Positions 11,801 to 24,200 of a stretch of 64,000 nucleotides of DNA are shown one piece after another. The position numbers and the translations under genes are program-made. The notes under the pieces are model-generated. The model had not been told where the DNA came from. It made no database searches and was given only the letters and a program-made list of their open reading frames with translations. The stretch's first letter is position 1; each line of letters opens with the position of its first letter. Origin of the DNA: Reticulascus tulasneorum (taxonomy: Eukaryota > Ascomycota > Sordariomycetes > Glomerellales > Reticulascaceae). The stretch spans positions 2,108,001-2,172,000 of the forward strand of contig LSAX01000005.1 in the NCBI GenBank assembly GCA_001557505.1. Reading direction: 5' to 3'.

Positions 11801-13626
11801 TGCAGGTCGGTGTATATGTGCGTGTGCGTGAGTGAGAGAGAGAGAGAGAGAGAGCGTGTGTGTGTGGGTGTGGGAGGGGGGGGCGTGTACTCGTGGGCGT
11901 GAGAACAAGACAGGAGTGGAATCCTGGGGATTTTGACGTCTGACTTGGACTGGGTGTCTCTTGGTTCGAAATATCGCTTGATGGATGAGTGCCGGGCGGG
12001 CGACCAGGCTAGGATGCTGGAAGGTCTCGGATTTGGAGGTGGCAGGTATCTTTCTGCGAGTGTCTCGCCAACGGTAAGGCTGAGAGACTAGTGGACGGTA
12101 CCTGTGCTGGCGTGGGCTAGTACAAACCCGGGGTCGAGGCTAGGGACAGTGCGGACGTTGAAGCGAGTGCACGGTGGGCGCTGCAGGTAGTGACTAAGTC
12201 GCAGGTGCGGATAATTATCATGGATGACATGGTACGACGGGCCCGAAGTCCTACAGAGACCTACGCTAGGCACTGACTAGGGCATGGATTCGAAGGTGAG
12301 GAAGCTTGCTTGCTGCGGATACTTCTATCTACGTACTGTATGAGAGGAGAGGAGAGGAGAGGATGGCGGGGATGTATGTAAGACATTCGCTATCAAGGTG
12401 CTTTACTCAGAACTCACTCACTCGCTAGACCAAGTCTCTCCTGTCCCTGTCCCGCTCGCCCTCTCTCTCGCTCTTTCTATGTGGTGTGGTGTGTCCTAGG
12501 CACGCGAGAGAGGCAGCTTACCTGGACTAAGTCCCTTGTTAGTCAGTATAGCGGGCGCTGAGATGCTCTTGAGGTGGGAAGGTTAGTGGTGCGCTGGCTC
12601 ACGTTCGCACCTTCTTGGGTCGCTTATGGGTCGAGCTCGTTGAGGCACAGAATACAGTTACTATGTAAGGTATCCGCTCGGCTTGGCAAAAGGTGGTGGT
12701 GAAATGCACCTCCTGGCTTAGGGGGGGTACTTAGGCTGTTAGGTCAGCAGCTTTGCAACGTTCAGCGCGTTTTTACCCACTACAGCCCGGCAAAAAAAAA
12801 AAAGAACCGCCGCCCCAAGGTAACTCGACGCTGGGGTGCTCTCTTGCTGCGGCGACACACTGTGCGCCACCAGCAGGGTGCACGGGCCAGGCCAAATGTT
12901 GAAAGGCTGTTTAGGTTCCCCCAATTAAGGCTAGGCTAGCTAATCCATCCACGCACCCCCGCTCGCCCGCCCCCCCCCCCCTTTCGATTCGTCCTGATTT
13001 TCCTTCGCTCTTCTCCCTTCCCTGGGCTGCTCCCACTCCCCATTCTCCTCACTTTTCCTGTCTTCCCGCACCAAAAGTGAACACGATCGCATCTATTATT
13101 AGAATCATCTACGCCAGATTCAGCCCCATCGACCTGCAACCACAACGCCAGTCCATGCCAGACCTGTCGCATGTGCACTGTATTGGATTAATGTATGTCT
13201 GGATGTGCTCTTTTCCAATTTCCTCATATACCACCGGCCGAGAGAGCGAGACGCAGAAACTGACTCCCCGTGAACCGATCCAGACAGACGAGACAGACAG
13301 ACACCTGAGAGGATCGAGTGCCAGAATAGTTAAAGCCGTTTCGCCCTCCCTCCGATCCGGTCCTTTCCCATCCCCTTGGTGATCTCATCCAAGTCCTTCG
13401 TTTACTTTACGGTGCTTGCTTGCTTGCCTGCCTCGCCTCCCTACCACGGACAAAGCTTCCCGTCGGAGCTTGGGCATAATACGCAATCCTTCCCCCTCGA
13501 TACTCTAGATACCCCGGACTAGAAACCACCACTCCTCCCCCCGTCCCAAGTCGATTCCCAACCCCGACCACGACGACATCACACGACGAGGCGTAACGCG
13601 CGCCGCGCCAGAGCATACTCGCCAAG
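8872..13626. other. 4.8-kb gene-poor region upstream of rlmA
   Basis: No convincing gene. The first few hundred bases are the taf1 3' flank. ORFs at 9519-10263 (both strands) are short, overlap each other in several frames and show no recognisable domain. From about 11.8 kb the sequence carries simple repeats: GA/GT tracts (11834-11866), a GAGGA array (about 12343-12363), a 12-C run (12970-12981). A long pyrimidine-rich block at about 12982-13075 and again near 13330-13450 looks like the core promoter or leader of rlmA, as CT-rich tracts commonly precede fungal transcription starts. The remainder is unexplained. Confidence 0.5.
11834..11866. repeat. GA/GT compound microsatellite
   Basis: A run of GA dinucleotides (11834-11854) passes directly into a GT run (11855-11866), followed by a G-rich stretch to about 11883. 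Seen directly. Confidence 0.9.
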
Positions 13627-14739
13627 ATGGGCCGAAGAAAGATCGAGATCAAGGCCATCAAGGATGACAGGAACCGCTCTGTGTAAGTTGCCCTCGGCTG
13701 CAGAAATGCCCGGTTTGCCACGCAACCCGCTGACACATCCATACAATAGCACGTTCCTGAAGCGCAAGGGTGGTCTGTTCAAGAAGGCTCATGAGCTTTC
13801 CGTACTCTGCTCGGTAGACGTGGCCGTCTTCATTTTCGGCAGCAACAAGAAGCTGTACGAGTACTCCTCGTGCGACATGCGAGACTTGATCACCAGATAC
13901 ACTTATGTAAGTTCCTCCCTCCCACCGCGTCTTGCCGCGCCTAGCTCCGCTCGGTGCTGATATCCGCGACAGCATGGTGGTCCCAACGAGCACAAGGGCC
14001 CGTCCGACTTCAACGGCGGCGCTGATGACGATGACGAGGATGATGAGAACGGCACGCCGCCTCACGCCGAGTCCATGGAGCCTCAGATGATCCCGCCGCA
14101 GTACCAAGGTCAGCCGGGCTTCCCCCATATCAGGCACCACACACCGTCGGCATCTCCCCCAATTCCCAATGGAATGCCCTTTCAGCAGCATCCCGGCCAT
14201 CAGGTCCAACGCGGCCATACTCCGCAGCCACAGATGGGCTCGCGCCCGGCTTCCAGGCAAGACATCAGGCGGATGGGCCCCAACATGGGTCCTCAGCAAG
14301 TTGGTCATCCTGGAGCGCAGCAGCCTGCAGTAAACGGGTTCGCCTTCATGCCAAATCCGGCCATCTACAACCCCCAAAATCCTCCCAACATGACCCACGG
14401 TATGCCGCAGCAGGGACCTCAGTACCCGTATCCGCCGCCAAACGCCCACCCGCAACATATGCAGCAGTATATGGAAGACCAGCGCCGGGCCTCGCTCCCT
14501 CCCAACTATCCGCAGGGACCACAAGGGCCTCAGGTACAGAGGCTATCACCGTCTCCGCCTCAGCCACATCCCCAGCAACTGCCTCCGCATCCGCCGCACA
14601 TCTCGCCTCCACCACCGCAACCGCAGCAGCTTGATCAGCAACATCAGCAGCAGCAGCAGCAGCACCAACAGCATCAGCAACAGCAGCAGCAGCATCAGCA
14701 ACAGCAGCAGCAACCACAGCAGCACCAACAGCAACATCA

Positions 14740-14774
<35 letters not shown>

Positions 14775-15757
14775 AACATCAGCAACATCAGCAGCAGCAG
14801 CAGCAGCAACAGCAACATCACCAAGAGGCACCACCAGCACCAATGGAGCCGCGGTCAGAGCCCCAGGAGCGACCGTCAGCGCCGCTGCTGAATACGGATG
14901 CTGCAATCAAGAAGCTTCCCCAACGCAAGCAGCACAGTATCTTCACTCCCATAGATGAGAACCGCTCCATCCTCTCGCAGCACCTGGCATCATTTGTCAC
15001 GGAAGCGCGGGACGGGAAAGGCGAAGTCAACCGTTCTCACTCTGTCGATGTCGGCGCGGTCTCCCGCCATAACAGCCATACCACCTCGCCCCCTCCTCCC
15101 CAGCGCTCCAGCACGCAGACGCTGAACAAGGGCCGCAACTTCTCCATCTCCACCATTCCAGAGACCACATTCACGCCGCCTTCGCGCTCGAACAGCATGA
15201 AGGTCGGCGGCGGTGCGCGCCCTCGTCTGCGAGTGGAGATTCCCGAAGAACCTTCAGATGGCGGGAGCGCGACTGCCGAGTCTGCTTCACCTGGGCGTGG
15301 CTCGACCGATGCCACTTCTCAGACCACTCGCCGTCACGCATCCGATTCTCACTCGTCCGGCATGGTTCTGCCTCCGCCTTCCCCCTCCGCCTCAGCTCTC
15401 CTCTCTGCTGGTGCAACGGGTCCACCGAATCCCTTTGCTCGGCCACCTCCCCACCAGAGCAATAGTAACATGAACATCGATACCCCTGTCTCCGCATTGC
15501 CCTCCCGTTTTCTCAACAACGAGTTCCTCCCCAGCCCGAGCAGTTTCTATCCTGAATGGAACTTTCGTGGCAGCGACAGTAACACGCTTCCCAGCCCATT
15601 GAATTTTGCCACTCCTATCGTTGGTTCCGGCCCCAGCTTTTTGAGGGACGACAACTCCAACGCTGGGAAGCGAAAGAGCCCGGAGATCAGCGGCAACCGC
15701 CCGCACGATGGCCATGATGCCCCCAGCGAGCCTAAGCGTCTCAAGGTCGACGGCTAA
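13627..15757 (+). CDS. rlmA: MADS-box transcription factor, Rlm1/RlmA (MEF2 type)
   Basis: Three exons (13627-13682, 13750-13906, 13973-15757), 665 residues. The N-terminus [16 protein letters not shown] continues across two introns into a complete MADS domain (to about residue 60) with the MEF2-type signature [20 protein letters not shown], then an MEF2-like extension ([18 protein letters not shown]). This family is activated by the cell-wall-integrity MAP kinase (Slt2/MpkA) and drives wall-synthesis genes. A basic-hydrophobic motif [12 protein letters not shown] at about residues 483-497 closely resembles the MAPK docking site of vertebrate MEF2 factors. Residues 293-355 are an unbroken Gln/His/Pro tract. 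The tail ends in KRLKVDG after a Pro/Ser-rich region. Both introns sit in phase and splice sites are strong (GTAAGT donors). Confidence 0.92.
14636..14824 (+). repeat. polyglutamine-encoding CAG/CAA/CAT tract in rlmA
   Basis: 63 consecutive codons of CAG, CAA, CAT/CAC and one CCA/CCG-type codon encode almost pure Gln with interspersed His. The mixed codons suggest selection for the peptide, while the longest pure CAG stretches near 14740-14760 could still vary in length. Confidence 0.9.
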
Positions 15758-17787
15758 ACCTGGGGCCTCACTTCCTGCCATTTGATCATTCGGCTTTGTA
15801 CTCTCCATTGCATTTAGCGCTTACTTTTGGAGTGCATTTGTTTCTAAGATACCTCTTTCTCTTCTTCTTCATCGTCGCGGCATTCAGCGTCATCGAGGTC
15901 TGGATCGGTTTGGTTTCTAACGACTCGACTTCTCTTCGTACCACCTTCTTCTACCAAGATATTTTATAGCATTGCAAGGCGCACCAGGGGGATTTTGGCA
16001 TGTTATTGATCTTTGGGCTTTTTTATGTTTACATTTTCTTAATACTGTTATGGCCGGCTCAGCGATGATCTACATGTGTGACGTATGGAAGTATGGGGGG
16101 ATCGACTCTGAGGAAAAAGGCATGAGGACATGACAGTGGCGTTTCTGGCGTTTCCGGTGTAGACTACCAGGTAGTACGTGGTGGGGAGGTCGCTGCAAAT
16201 TTCAAGATCGAACTCATAACTGCTTGCTATCCATCGTGCCATCTTGCGCTTCCCAAAGTGAAGGAAAACAGTAAAACTGTGACTACACAGCCATGATTAG
16301 CGTCGGCGAGACAAGCTATGGATGAGCACGCACCAATAGAGCAAAAGGACCGGATGTGACCCTGATCCCAGCAACCACGAAATCCACTGTGCACGACCAT
16401 GAGACTGATAGGGCAGACCCAGCCAAATTTCTATATATAGCAGCACCTAATCATCGAATGCGTGATTCGAGAGAGGAAGAACCATTAAGAGCCAGGCGGT
16501 ACACACCGTTGGGATCAGATCAAAAAACCACCAAACGAAATCTAAGATTAGATGTATCTTGCTTCGACTAGTCAGACAGGCGCTGATGATGACAAAACTG
16601 CAACCGTACAGCAAGAGAAATGAGGAAGGACTTTGCGAAGGGGGTTGAGTGCACGAGCGAGGGCGAAGCAAGCTTCAGGATGCTGGCGCGTAGGTATCGG
16701 CTGAGACAGATTTCGACGCCTCAAGAGCTCCATGTTGGCGATGGTGAGGCTGCCTGCCTTTCTAGAGTTGATCAAAGGTAGGCACTCCAGTCGATGGTGT
16801 TTCATACTTGACTCTGCCTACTCTACGTGCAATATAAATACTGCCATTATAGAGAGGGATCTTTCGGATGCTCGTTTGATCTACGGTGATATGTTGAACG
16901 ACTCGCCATATCCCATAGGAGGGATTACTCGGATCATGTTTCCCAGATGCATATCTTTAGAGTGAAACACAGATTCAAGAACATCGAGTTCCTTCAATTG
17001 ATTACCAAGCACGAGTGAAGCTAGCCCTACTCCCTACTCCCGTCAAAATCCATCACTCCCATGCCTCTGCAGCCAGTTTTCCCACATCACTCAACCCTCC
17101 TCTAGAAAACTCCGGGATCAGGAAGACGCGCAAGAGAAAGAATTACGAAAACTGGTCTGCTGGGCTAACCAAGCCTCTTTACTTCCCCTACTGTCCTTCA
17201 TTTCATCCCTCTCTACATTCTCTCCCCAAAACTGTCCCCCCCCCCCCCCCCCCCCCCCCATCCGCAAGAAAAGCACAAAAGCCATGGTATTTTCCTCCCA
17301 GCACGCAAAAAGCCAGCCCTGTGTGTGTGTGTGTGTTTGTCTGAAGAATTAAACAGATGGCTAGAAAGCAGGAAAGAAATAAGCCAGAGTTGCCAAGAGC
17401 TTGCCCAATCCATTGAAAAGATATCGAAGCAAATCAAATAGTTGGAGAACCAAAAATCTCAGAGTGGCGGATCGCTCGCTTGTGGTGTTAATTGACTGCG
17501 TGAAAGCGCAAGTTGCGGGACGGTGCTGTGCCCGCTCGCAACAAACGTTTCTTCTAATGGTATCATCTTGTGTGTAAAAAAATAAAGGACGAAACTAAAA
17601 GGGTAATGAGAGTATTAACTGTGTCGCCATGAATGCGAGTGGTGGATTAGTTAGAAAGGTCGTAACCCGCTGGACGGGCGAGAAAGTCGTCCAGCTCAAT
17701 CAATTCAAAACCGGTAGAAGTTGCTTTTCGTAGTTGGAAGAGTCGATTGCCGTTCCAAACGTTTCGAAACAGCCATGATATATCAGC
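15758..17787. other. 2-kb region between convergent rlmA and MSB1
   Basis: Holds the two 3' flanks. T-rich stretches at about 15955-16045 follow rlmA. Short tracts: 24 consecutive C at 17236-17259 and (GT)8 at 17321-17336. No ORF with a start, plausible splice sites and a recognisable domain was found. Confidence 0.5.
17236..17259. repeat. 24-nt poly-C run
   Basis: Uninterrupted homopolymer of C on the + strand (G on the MSB1 template). Its exact length is uncertain in most sequencing chemistries. Confidence 0.85.
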
Positions 17788-20700
17788 CTATCGGCGGGCT
17801 GGAGGTGTTCGGCTCCCTGGGCCGGTGGTGCCCTCCATATTACCCGTCAGCTCAGCAACGCGGGCCTTGATACGTGCGACGCGGGATTCAATTGCTAAAT
17901 GTTTATTAGTCCCCGCCCCCAGAAGCTTGGTTTGAGATCATGTCGAACTTACTCTCTTCTCCGCTCGTATCATCTTCACCGTCAGTAGTCTTGCTGTGCC
18001 CTCCCCGGCTCTGTTCCTCGCTTTGCCGTTGCGCGGCGCGCTCGGCGGCATTCTTTCGGATCTGTGCCCATCGGTCTTGCGGGGGCAGCGCTGTCGGCGT
18101 CTTGGACAGATCTTCCGTAGACTGCTCTGCGATGGGTTGGCTCACGTCGCTGACGACTGGCGGCTCAACCTCCTTGGCCCGTCGTACGATTGGAGGCGGC
18201 GCGGCATCGTCGGTATCGCTATCCTCAGGGACGAAAGCTGGCTGGTCATCCAGAGGGCCCTGGTCAAACCGCGAGAATTCGTGATGGGCTTCGTTGGCGT
18301 CGTCGGTATCAACGCGAGACAGGCTCTCCTGCAGGGAGGGCTCGTACGATGGCTCGGGGAATTGTGCCGGTGTCTGGACCGGGGTCCGCTGAGGATCTTC
18401 AAAAGGTGTGACGTATGCCTCAGCAGGGGTCGCTGTAGGGAAAGGCGACTCAGGCTCGTGCGACCGGACGTGCTGGATCGGCTGGGCCGGCTCCGGGGTC
18501 ATCGCTCGGCCCTGGTGTTGTTGGAGCATACCATTCAAATCCGTGGTGGCATTCTCGGGTAGCTTCGACGTGCGGTTCTTGTTGCGGCCGAAGAACTTTC
18601 GGAAGCCTCCACTGTTTCCCTTGGGGTCCTTATGCAGCTTCTTGGCTTTCTTGCTGTTGGGGCTGACATCAGGTTCGGGCGATACCATATCGTCGCGGAA
18701 CTGGTCTAGACTCTCACGATCCTTGGCTGGCGGCAAGGGTGTGTTGCGTCCGGAATCATACCGTTCCGCGGGGTGGATGTCCAACGGGGCCTCGACAGAC
18801 TTTTCCGTCAGGCGCGGTTCCTCCTCCTCGTGTCTCGGCGCCGGGGTAATGCCGAAGCTCGCCGTGGGAGATTTCTGAGGCAGAGGCGAAGGCTCGGGCC
18901 GCAAGGACGGTTCCTTGGACGGGACCTCGGGACGGTGCTCGTAGCCGTTCGTATGTCCATTGGTCGCATGATGGCCGTTACCGTTACTGCCATTGGTCTG
19001 CATGGTCGTGTCCCCGAGACCGCGCCCGGCGCGCGCATTAGCCAGATAGGCCTCCCGGATCGCATCCTTGTCGTACTTGTTGGCCCATTTCATCGCTGGC
19101 GATGCCTCATTCATGATAATCGGCTGCAGCGTAAAAACGCTGTTGGTCTTCTCCTGCATCATATCGCTATCATTCCGGCCCCGGCGCTCCTGTTTTTGCT
19201 GCAGGTTCACTTGTTGCTCTTGGTGCTGTCTGGCTTGCAATTGCGCCGCTGCCGCCTGGATTCGAGCATGCTGGTCTGGGCCGATGCTGCTTTTGCTGAG
19301 ACCCAGGGGGTGGTTGGAGTCTAGACCTTTATTCCCCCTATCAAGGGCCTGTTTGCCTGTCGACTTGCGGCGGCTGATACCCGTCTTGCTGCGCCGGGTC
19401 CAGCTGAAGAAGCCCTTCTTCTCGGCGATGTACGCGCCGTCCTTCGGCTCGGGTGCCGCACCCATGACCATTTCCTCCATCACCAACCACCGGCCGCTCC
19501 GTATCACGGTCTCGATCACAGCGCACCGTCCGAACGCCGACTTTCTCTCTGGCGTCTCCTCGGGTGCCAGACTGCTCATCCACACCCACCAGAATGCGTC
19601 ATCCAGGTCGAACCGAGCGATACTCGCCAGCTCACCGGGTTCGATTCGCCGATCTGTCTCGAGCCTCGGTCTGTGCGACTGCGAGCTTCGTTGCCGCACC
19701 TGGGTCTCAATCGGCGGCAAGACCTTGTCGGGAGGCAGAAGTGTGTTGGACGGACTGTTTGGGCCATCGTCTACGAATCCGGAAGACAAGAAATCAGCCC
19801 ACGATGGCGTAGTGGGTCTTGCAAGACCCATTCCACCCGAGGCAGGGGTCGTCCGCAAGCCTTGCGGTTTTCGCACCGTAGTGCCGTCCTCGTCCTCTTC
19901 CTCCTCCTCGAGCGCACTGGCGAAGCCAATATCCTCGAAGCGGGACCAGGACGCGTCGCGCAATCCAGTCGAGTGCTTGGAGCTCGAGACCTGGGACTGG
20001 TTGGCAGAAGAGATCGCCTTCAGAACTCTGCGGCATTCTTCGGTCAGGGCTTGAACGGGATCTTCGTACTCGGAAAACTCGCGGAGCGCCCTGTCTTCGT
20101 CCCGGTACTGGAAGTGGTTCGCCCGTCTCAGAAGTGCAAACGGAGTGGGGGAGACGGCGTCAACAATCATGACGACCTTGTTGGTGGAGGATTGCATTAG
20201 GGACGGTTTCTGGGGGGGATACTCAGTCTCCTGGAGAAGGACCTGCAGCGACATGGGGAGCATCGAGATGGCGCCTCGAGACTGTTGTTGCGGGGCCAGC
20301 GATCTGAGATAGGCGAAGAACAAGTGGCTCGTAGCATCGGCCGCACTGCACCTCGTCAGCTTGGAAGTTTGCGCCTAGCGCGAGGAAGCAACTTACCTTA
20401 ACCATGCGTTATAGCCGCCCTCGAAGCCGCTACCCGTATCCTTCTGCTCGAACGCCCACCATGCAGCCATCCGAGCAAGCTTCCGCCCGCCCAGGCCGTT
20501 CATTTTGCCGTGGGCAGCAATTGCCGACAAGAGGTCGAAAAAGTCGAAGATGATGCATGATCGTGCTCCGTTGTCCACGCTCAGTGGAACGAACGTCTTG
20601 AACGAGTCTCGGGCCATGTTCGAGTCTTTTGAAAGGCGTTAGTTCCGACAGCCGCGCTCCCGAGACATCTTGTGTGGGTGAAACATACCTTGCTCGCCAA

Positions 20701-21282
20701 CCTTGAATAGTTCGTAGGCATCCCAACCGACAATACCACCTTGAAGTCTGCTCCAGCACCATTTTGCTACACCTGAGATGACCTGTTCGTTCCAGTTAGT
20801 CCTGTAAAACGTAATCGTGTGCCGGCGCAAGAGAAAGTACCATTGGCTCCGTCATTCGGAGTTCTTGCAGCAAAGCGTCACCTCGCATGTTCTGGTTCCC
20901 GTCGAAAAAGTGGCGAATAAAGGTGCGCACGGCGCTCGGGTCCGACGTGGGCCGGAATGGGAGTAGAAGGAAAGGATGATCGAGTGCTATAAATCCGGGC
21001 AAGTGTGGTTAGTCTCCGTGTAGAAGCAGAAGATGAGGGCACAGGGGGTAGATAGTGCACATGAAGCAGTATTGACGCCATACCTCGAGACTTGAGCTCC
21101 TCCGTGCATCGTCTTATCAACTCCTGGATCTCCTCGGGTTCGACCGTCTTTCTCGCATACGCATCATCCCAGCGCGGCTTCGGTGGTAGCTGCTGGGTGA
21201 AGTGGTCGAGGTTCGCGCCCTTCTTGGTTTTGATCTTGCCCGGGCCATCTTTGCCCTTGAGGCGGGAGAAGAGACTAGGCAT
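17788..21282 (-). CDS. MSB1: Msb1/Mug8-domain morphogenesis protein
   Basis: Six exons on the minus strand: 21282-21084, 20986-20841, 20782-20689, 20625-20397, 20345-17953 and 17894-17788, giving 1055 residues in frame throughout. It belongs to the fungal Msb1/Mug8 (DUF1708) family, adaptors linking polarity and the cell-wall-integrity pathway to Rho GTPase signalling at sites of growth. The N-terminus MPSLFSRLKGKDGPGK and joined motifs PFLLLPFRPTSDPSAVRTFI, SGVAKWCWSRLQGG, VGWDAYELFKVGEQ, SCIIFDFFDLLSAIAAHGKM and AADATSHLFFAYLRSL define the domain over about residues 1-420. The remainder is low-complexity, rich in Ser, Pro, Gln and charge, with one HEEEEPRL-type acidic patch. The last small exon adds a predicted helix (IESRVARIKARVAELTG) and a basic PARR end. 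Exons 2-4 and 6 are too short to be found by ORF length. Confidence 0.88.
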
Positions 21283-24200
21283 CTTGTTCGGGATGTTGTC
21301 TCTTATGTTGGAACTAACAGGGGAAGTCAGAGGAGACGCAAGACATCCGAGGTGTCGTCCGCAGGAAGGCTTGCCCGCGTAGAGAATAGGAGCCCTAGCA
21401 GGTAGAAAGCCGCAGAAGTTGGAAGGCGACTGGGCAAGTTTGGGAACGGGTGCGATTGAAGCAAATGGGTCGGACTCTCTCCTGGTGAGGTGAGGGCGGG
21501 AAAGGAGACTGGGGGTAGAGAATGGCTGTGCCGCGTTTGTCTTAAGTTCGATAGCTGAAGGATCCCCAAGTCAAATGAGGTCGCAGCGTGATGACAATGG
21601 TCAAGGGGGGGTGGGCTGAGGATATCGAGAAAAGAATATGTGGTGAAAGAATCAATCAAACACGGAATGAGAGTGTGGAAAGAATGGCGATGGTTTCCTG
21701 GACGAGGAGAGACAGAGGAGACAGCTTCTCAGGGGGGGGGACGAATCAATGGAAGAGCGACCATGCACACGCATTCGGACTATTAATTCGAAGGAAATTG
21801 ATATTTGGGTCGGGCTTGGGCCGGGAGACTTTTTTTTCCTTCCCTGAACAGGCCTTGGCGGGGGACTTTACAGCAGGTACCTGTTGTGGGAGGGCGAGGC
21901 TGAAGAGTACCCGAAGCGACTTTGACAGCAGGGGGTCTGATCGGGATTAGCGGCTCCTGCAGTGACCTAAGGGTAAGTACCTAGGGGACGTGGAGGGGGG
22001 ATTTCAGTTGATTCGGGGGCTGCGGTAGAGCTTCGGTTGGTGGTTCCAGGTCGCTGAGACTAATGGATGGGCGTTGCGTTGGGGGGAAAGGAACTTAAGC
22101 CACTGCACCACCGCTTTAGCGACAAGCCTGTGGGTGCCTGGCCTATGAACCTAGTGAGTTAGAGGTTGCCGATTGTCTCACTGGTTCAGGCACAGAGAGT
22201 GGAGGGCGGGGGGGTGGACGAGGGGGGAGGGGATATTCGCCCAGGAGGGGCACGACTGTCCCTGAATTTACTTCATAAGATTACCCCTTTTAGAGCAGAG
22301 AGGAGGGTTCACTGAACCGCTGCGCTGGACTGCGCTACCACTGACTACGTACCTTAGCCACCTACCCTAACTACTCCGCAACTACACTACATACATCAGC
22401 ACCTTGGTACGTAGTACTACAATTGGCTAGCCCTAGGTTGCATACAACAGTCGGTGTGTGGCTTCTGTAACTGTGGGGGAGGGGATACCCTTTTAATTTA
22501 TTCGTTAACTAATTACGTAGAAGAACAGATGGTACCCGACCGTCCCTCGCCAACTCCCGTCCCATCGAGATAGTCAAGGGGGGGGGGGGGGACTTTGGGT
22601 ATGTATGTATGTACTAATTATGTTGAACAGCACGTAGCACCACCAGATGACCAAACGACCTCACAGTCACATACCTTCTGTAGCTGCAAGGCGACGGAGA
22701 TCCATCATCTTTCTCTTATCTCGGACCGCGAATCCACTTCACCTCATCAGCTCTCCCGGATTTCAACTTTTGTTAGCCCAAGTCCACTCCCTCCATGGTT
22801 CATTATGAGACACCACATAGTAATATTCGTATGGCATCCGCTGCCCCGACCAACGGCCAGACGATTCCGTATGGGTCCGACCTATAAAATGGGGTACGAA
22901 TGGAATCATGCTGTATGCATCATACTGCCTTACTACGTGGGTAGTGCTAATAACATGGGATGACTAGACCAACAAGTTGGCCATGTAATTAGCATGTACA
23001 TATTTACTGGGTGACTGGGTGGTTTGTGATCCGGAGCCTTGAAGCTACCACCACCATCACCACCCTGTCCGTCTCTGTCCCACACTGTGGAACCCTGCCC
23101 TGTTTCGGAGCTTCTCTTCGAACCTGCAAGCACCACCTCTGGCGCCACTCGACATGCTGCTGCAGCTGCCGACGAGCTAAATAATCAGCTAAACGAGCGA
23201 ACAGGAAGTGGACCTGAACGGGGGTGCATTCGAAGAAACGCGACGAGGCACGACACCGCCTCTGAGAAAAGAGACCGCGAGCTGGCTTTTGGCTGGCTCT
23301 CTCGAACCATTCCCGGCCCAATTGAATAGCAATCAGGCCCCCAATGGCCCCAACTGAAATTGTGACGGTGGACAGCACACTGCCGACCACAAATCCTGTA
23401 CGGTATTTCCGTATCACGTCTTGCTGTCACGGCCATAGTCAAGGCATGACATGGGCCGACGATGCCTGACTAGCTTAAACCGCGAGACGCGTCTCGAAGT
23501 TCCTCGCTTCGTTTCTTACCCGCGCCGCTCCTCGTTAAACCCCATCTGACCGAACTCGGGCAATCCAAAAGAACATTTCGGCGGCGCCATCGCCAGCCAA
23601 GGAGAAGCGTAGACTAACAGCCCTCCATCGTTCACAGACAGGGTCTGGACCACACCGTACATATTACTATGTAGTAAAAAACAAATGTTCATACGAGCTA
23701 TTAGACTTTCAGGTTTTCCGCAGCTTCTTCCACGACAGGCTAGAAGAAAACGCCACACCATTAAAGACCCCCTTTCCCACTCGTCCCGCAGGCCAATGCT
23801 TGTGCTGGGAATCCGCTTCATCCTGCATGAGTTGGCCTGTGCCAACACATCCTCGTCCCCCAACCCAATCCCAATCCACAAAGTACCTGGTCGACCACCT
23901 CAGTCCACAAGTCGATCCAAGCGGACCTTTGGCAATCTATTGGTTGCGACTTGTGCACTTGATCGTCGTGTGTTGGCAATGGGGCGTGCGTGCGTGGGTC
24001 CTGGTCTCGTTTTCCCAGATGAAATACCTGGCGGGCAGCGAATGGCTTGACTTTGACAGCAAACGCCCCTCGCCCGCCATCACCTGCCTCCAGCATCGTG
24101 CGTGTCACCGCCCGATGATCTCTACACTAGATTCGGGATGCAACGCGACGGCAGCTCCAATTTCGGTCAGTATCACCAGCACGGCAGACACGGACGGCCA

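Noticed and set aside
11972..11990. tRNA B-box-like GGTTCGAAAT
   Set aside because: No A box or cloverleaf around it; no tRNA gene was found anywhere in the window.
14346..14906. minus-strand Ala/Val-rich and Leu-rich ORFs
   Set aside because: They are antisense translations of the polyglutamine tract.
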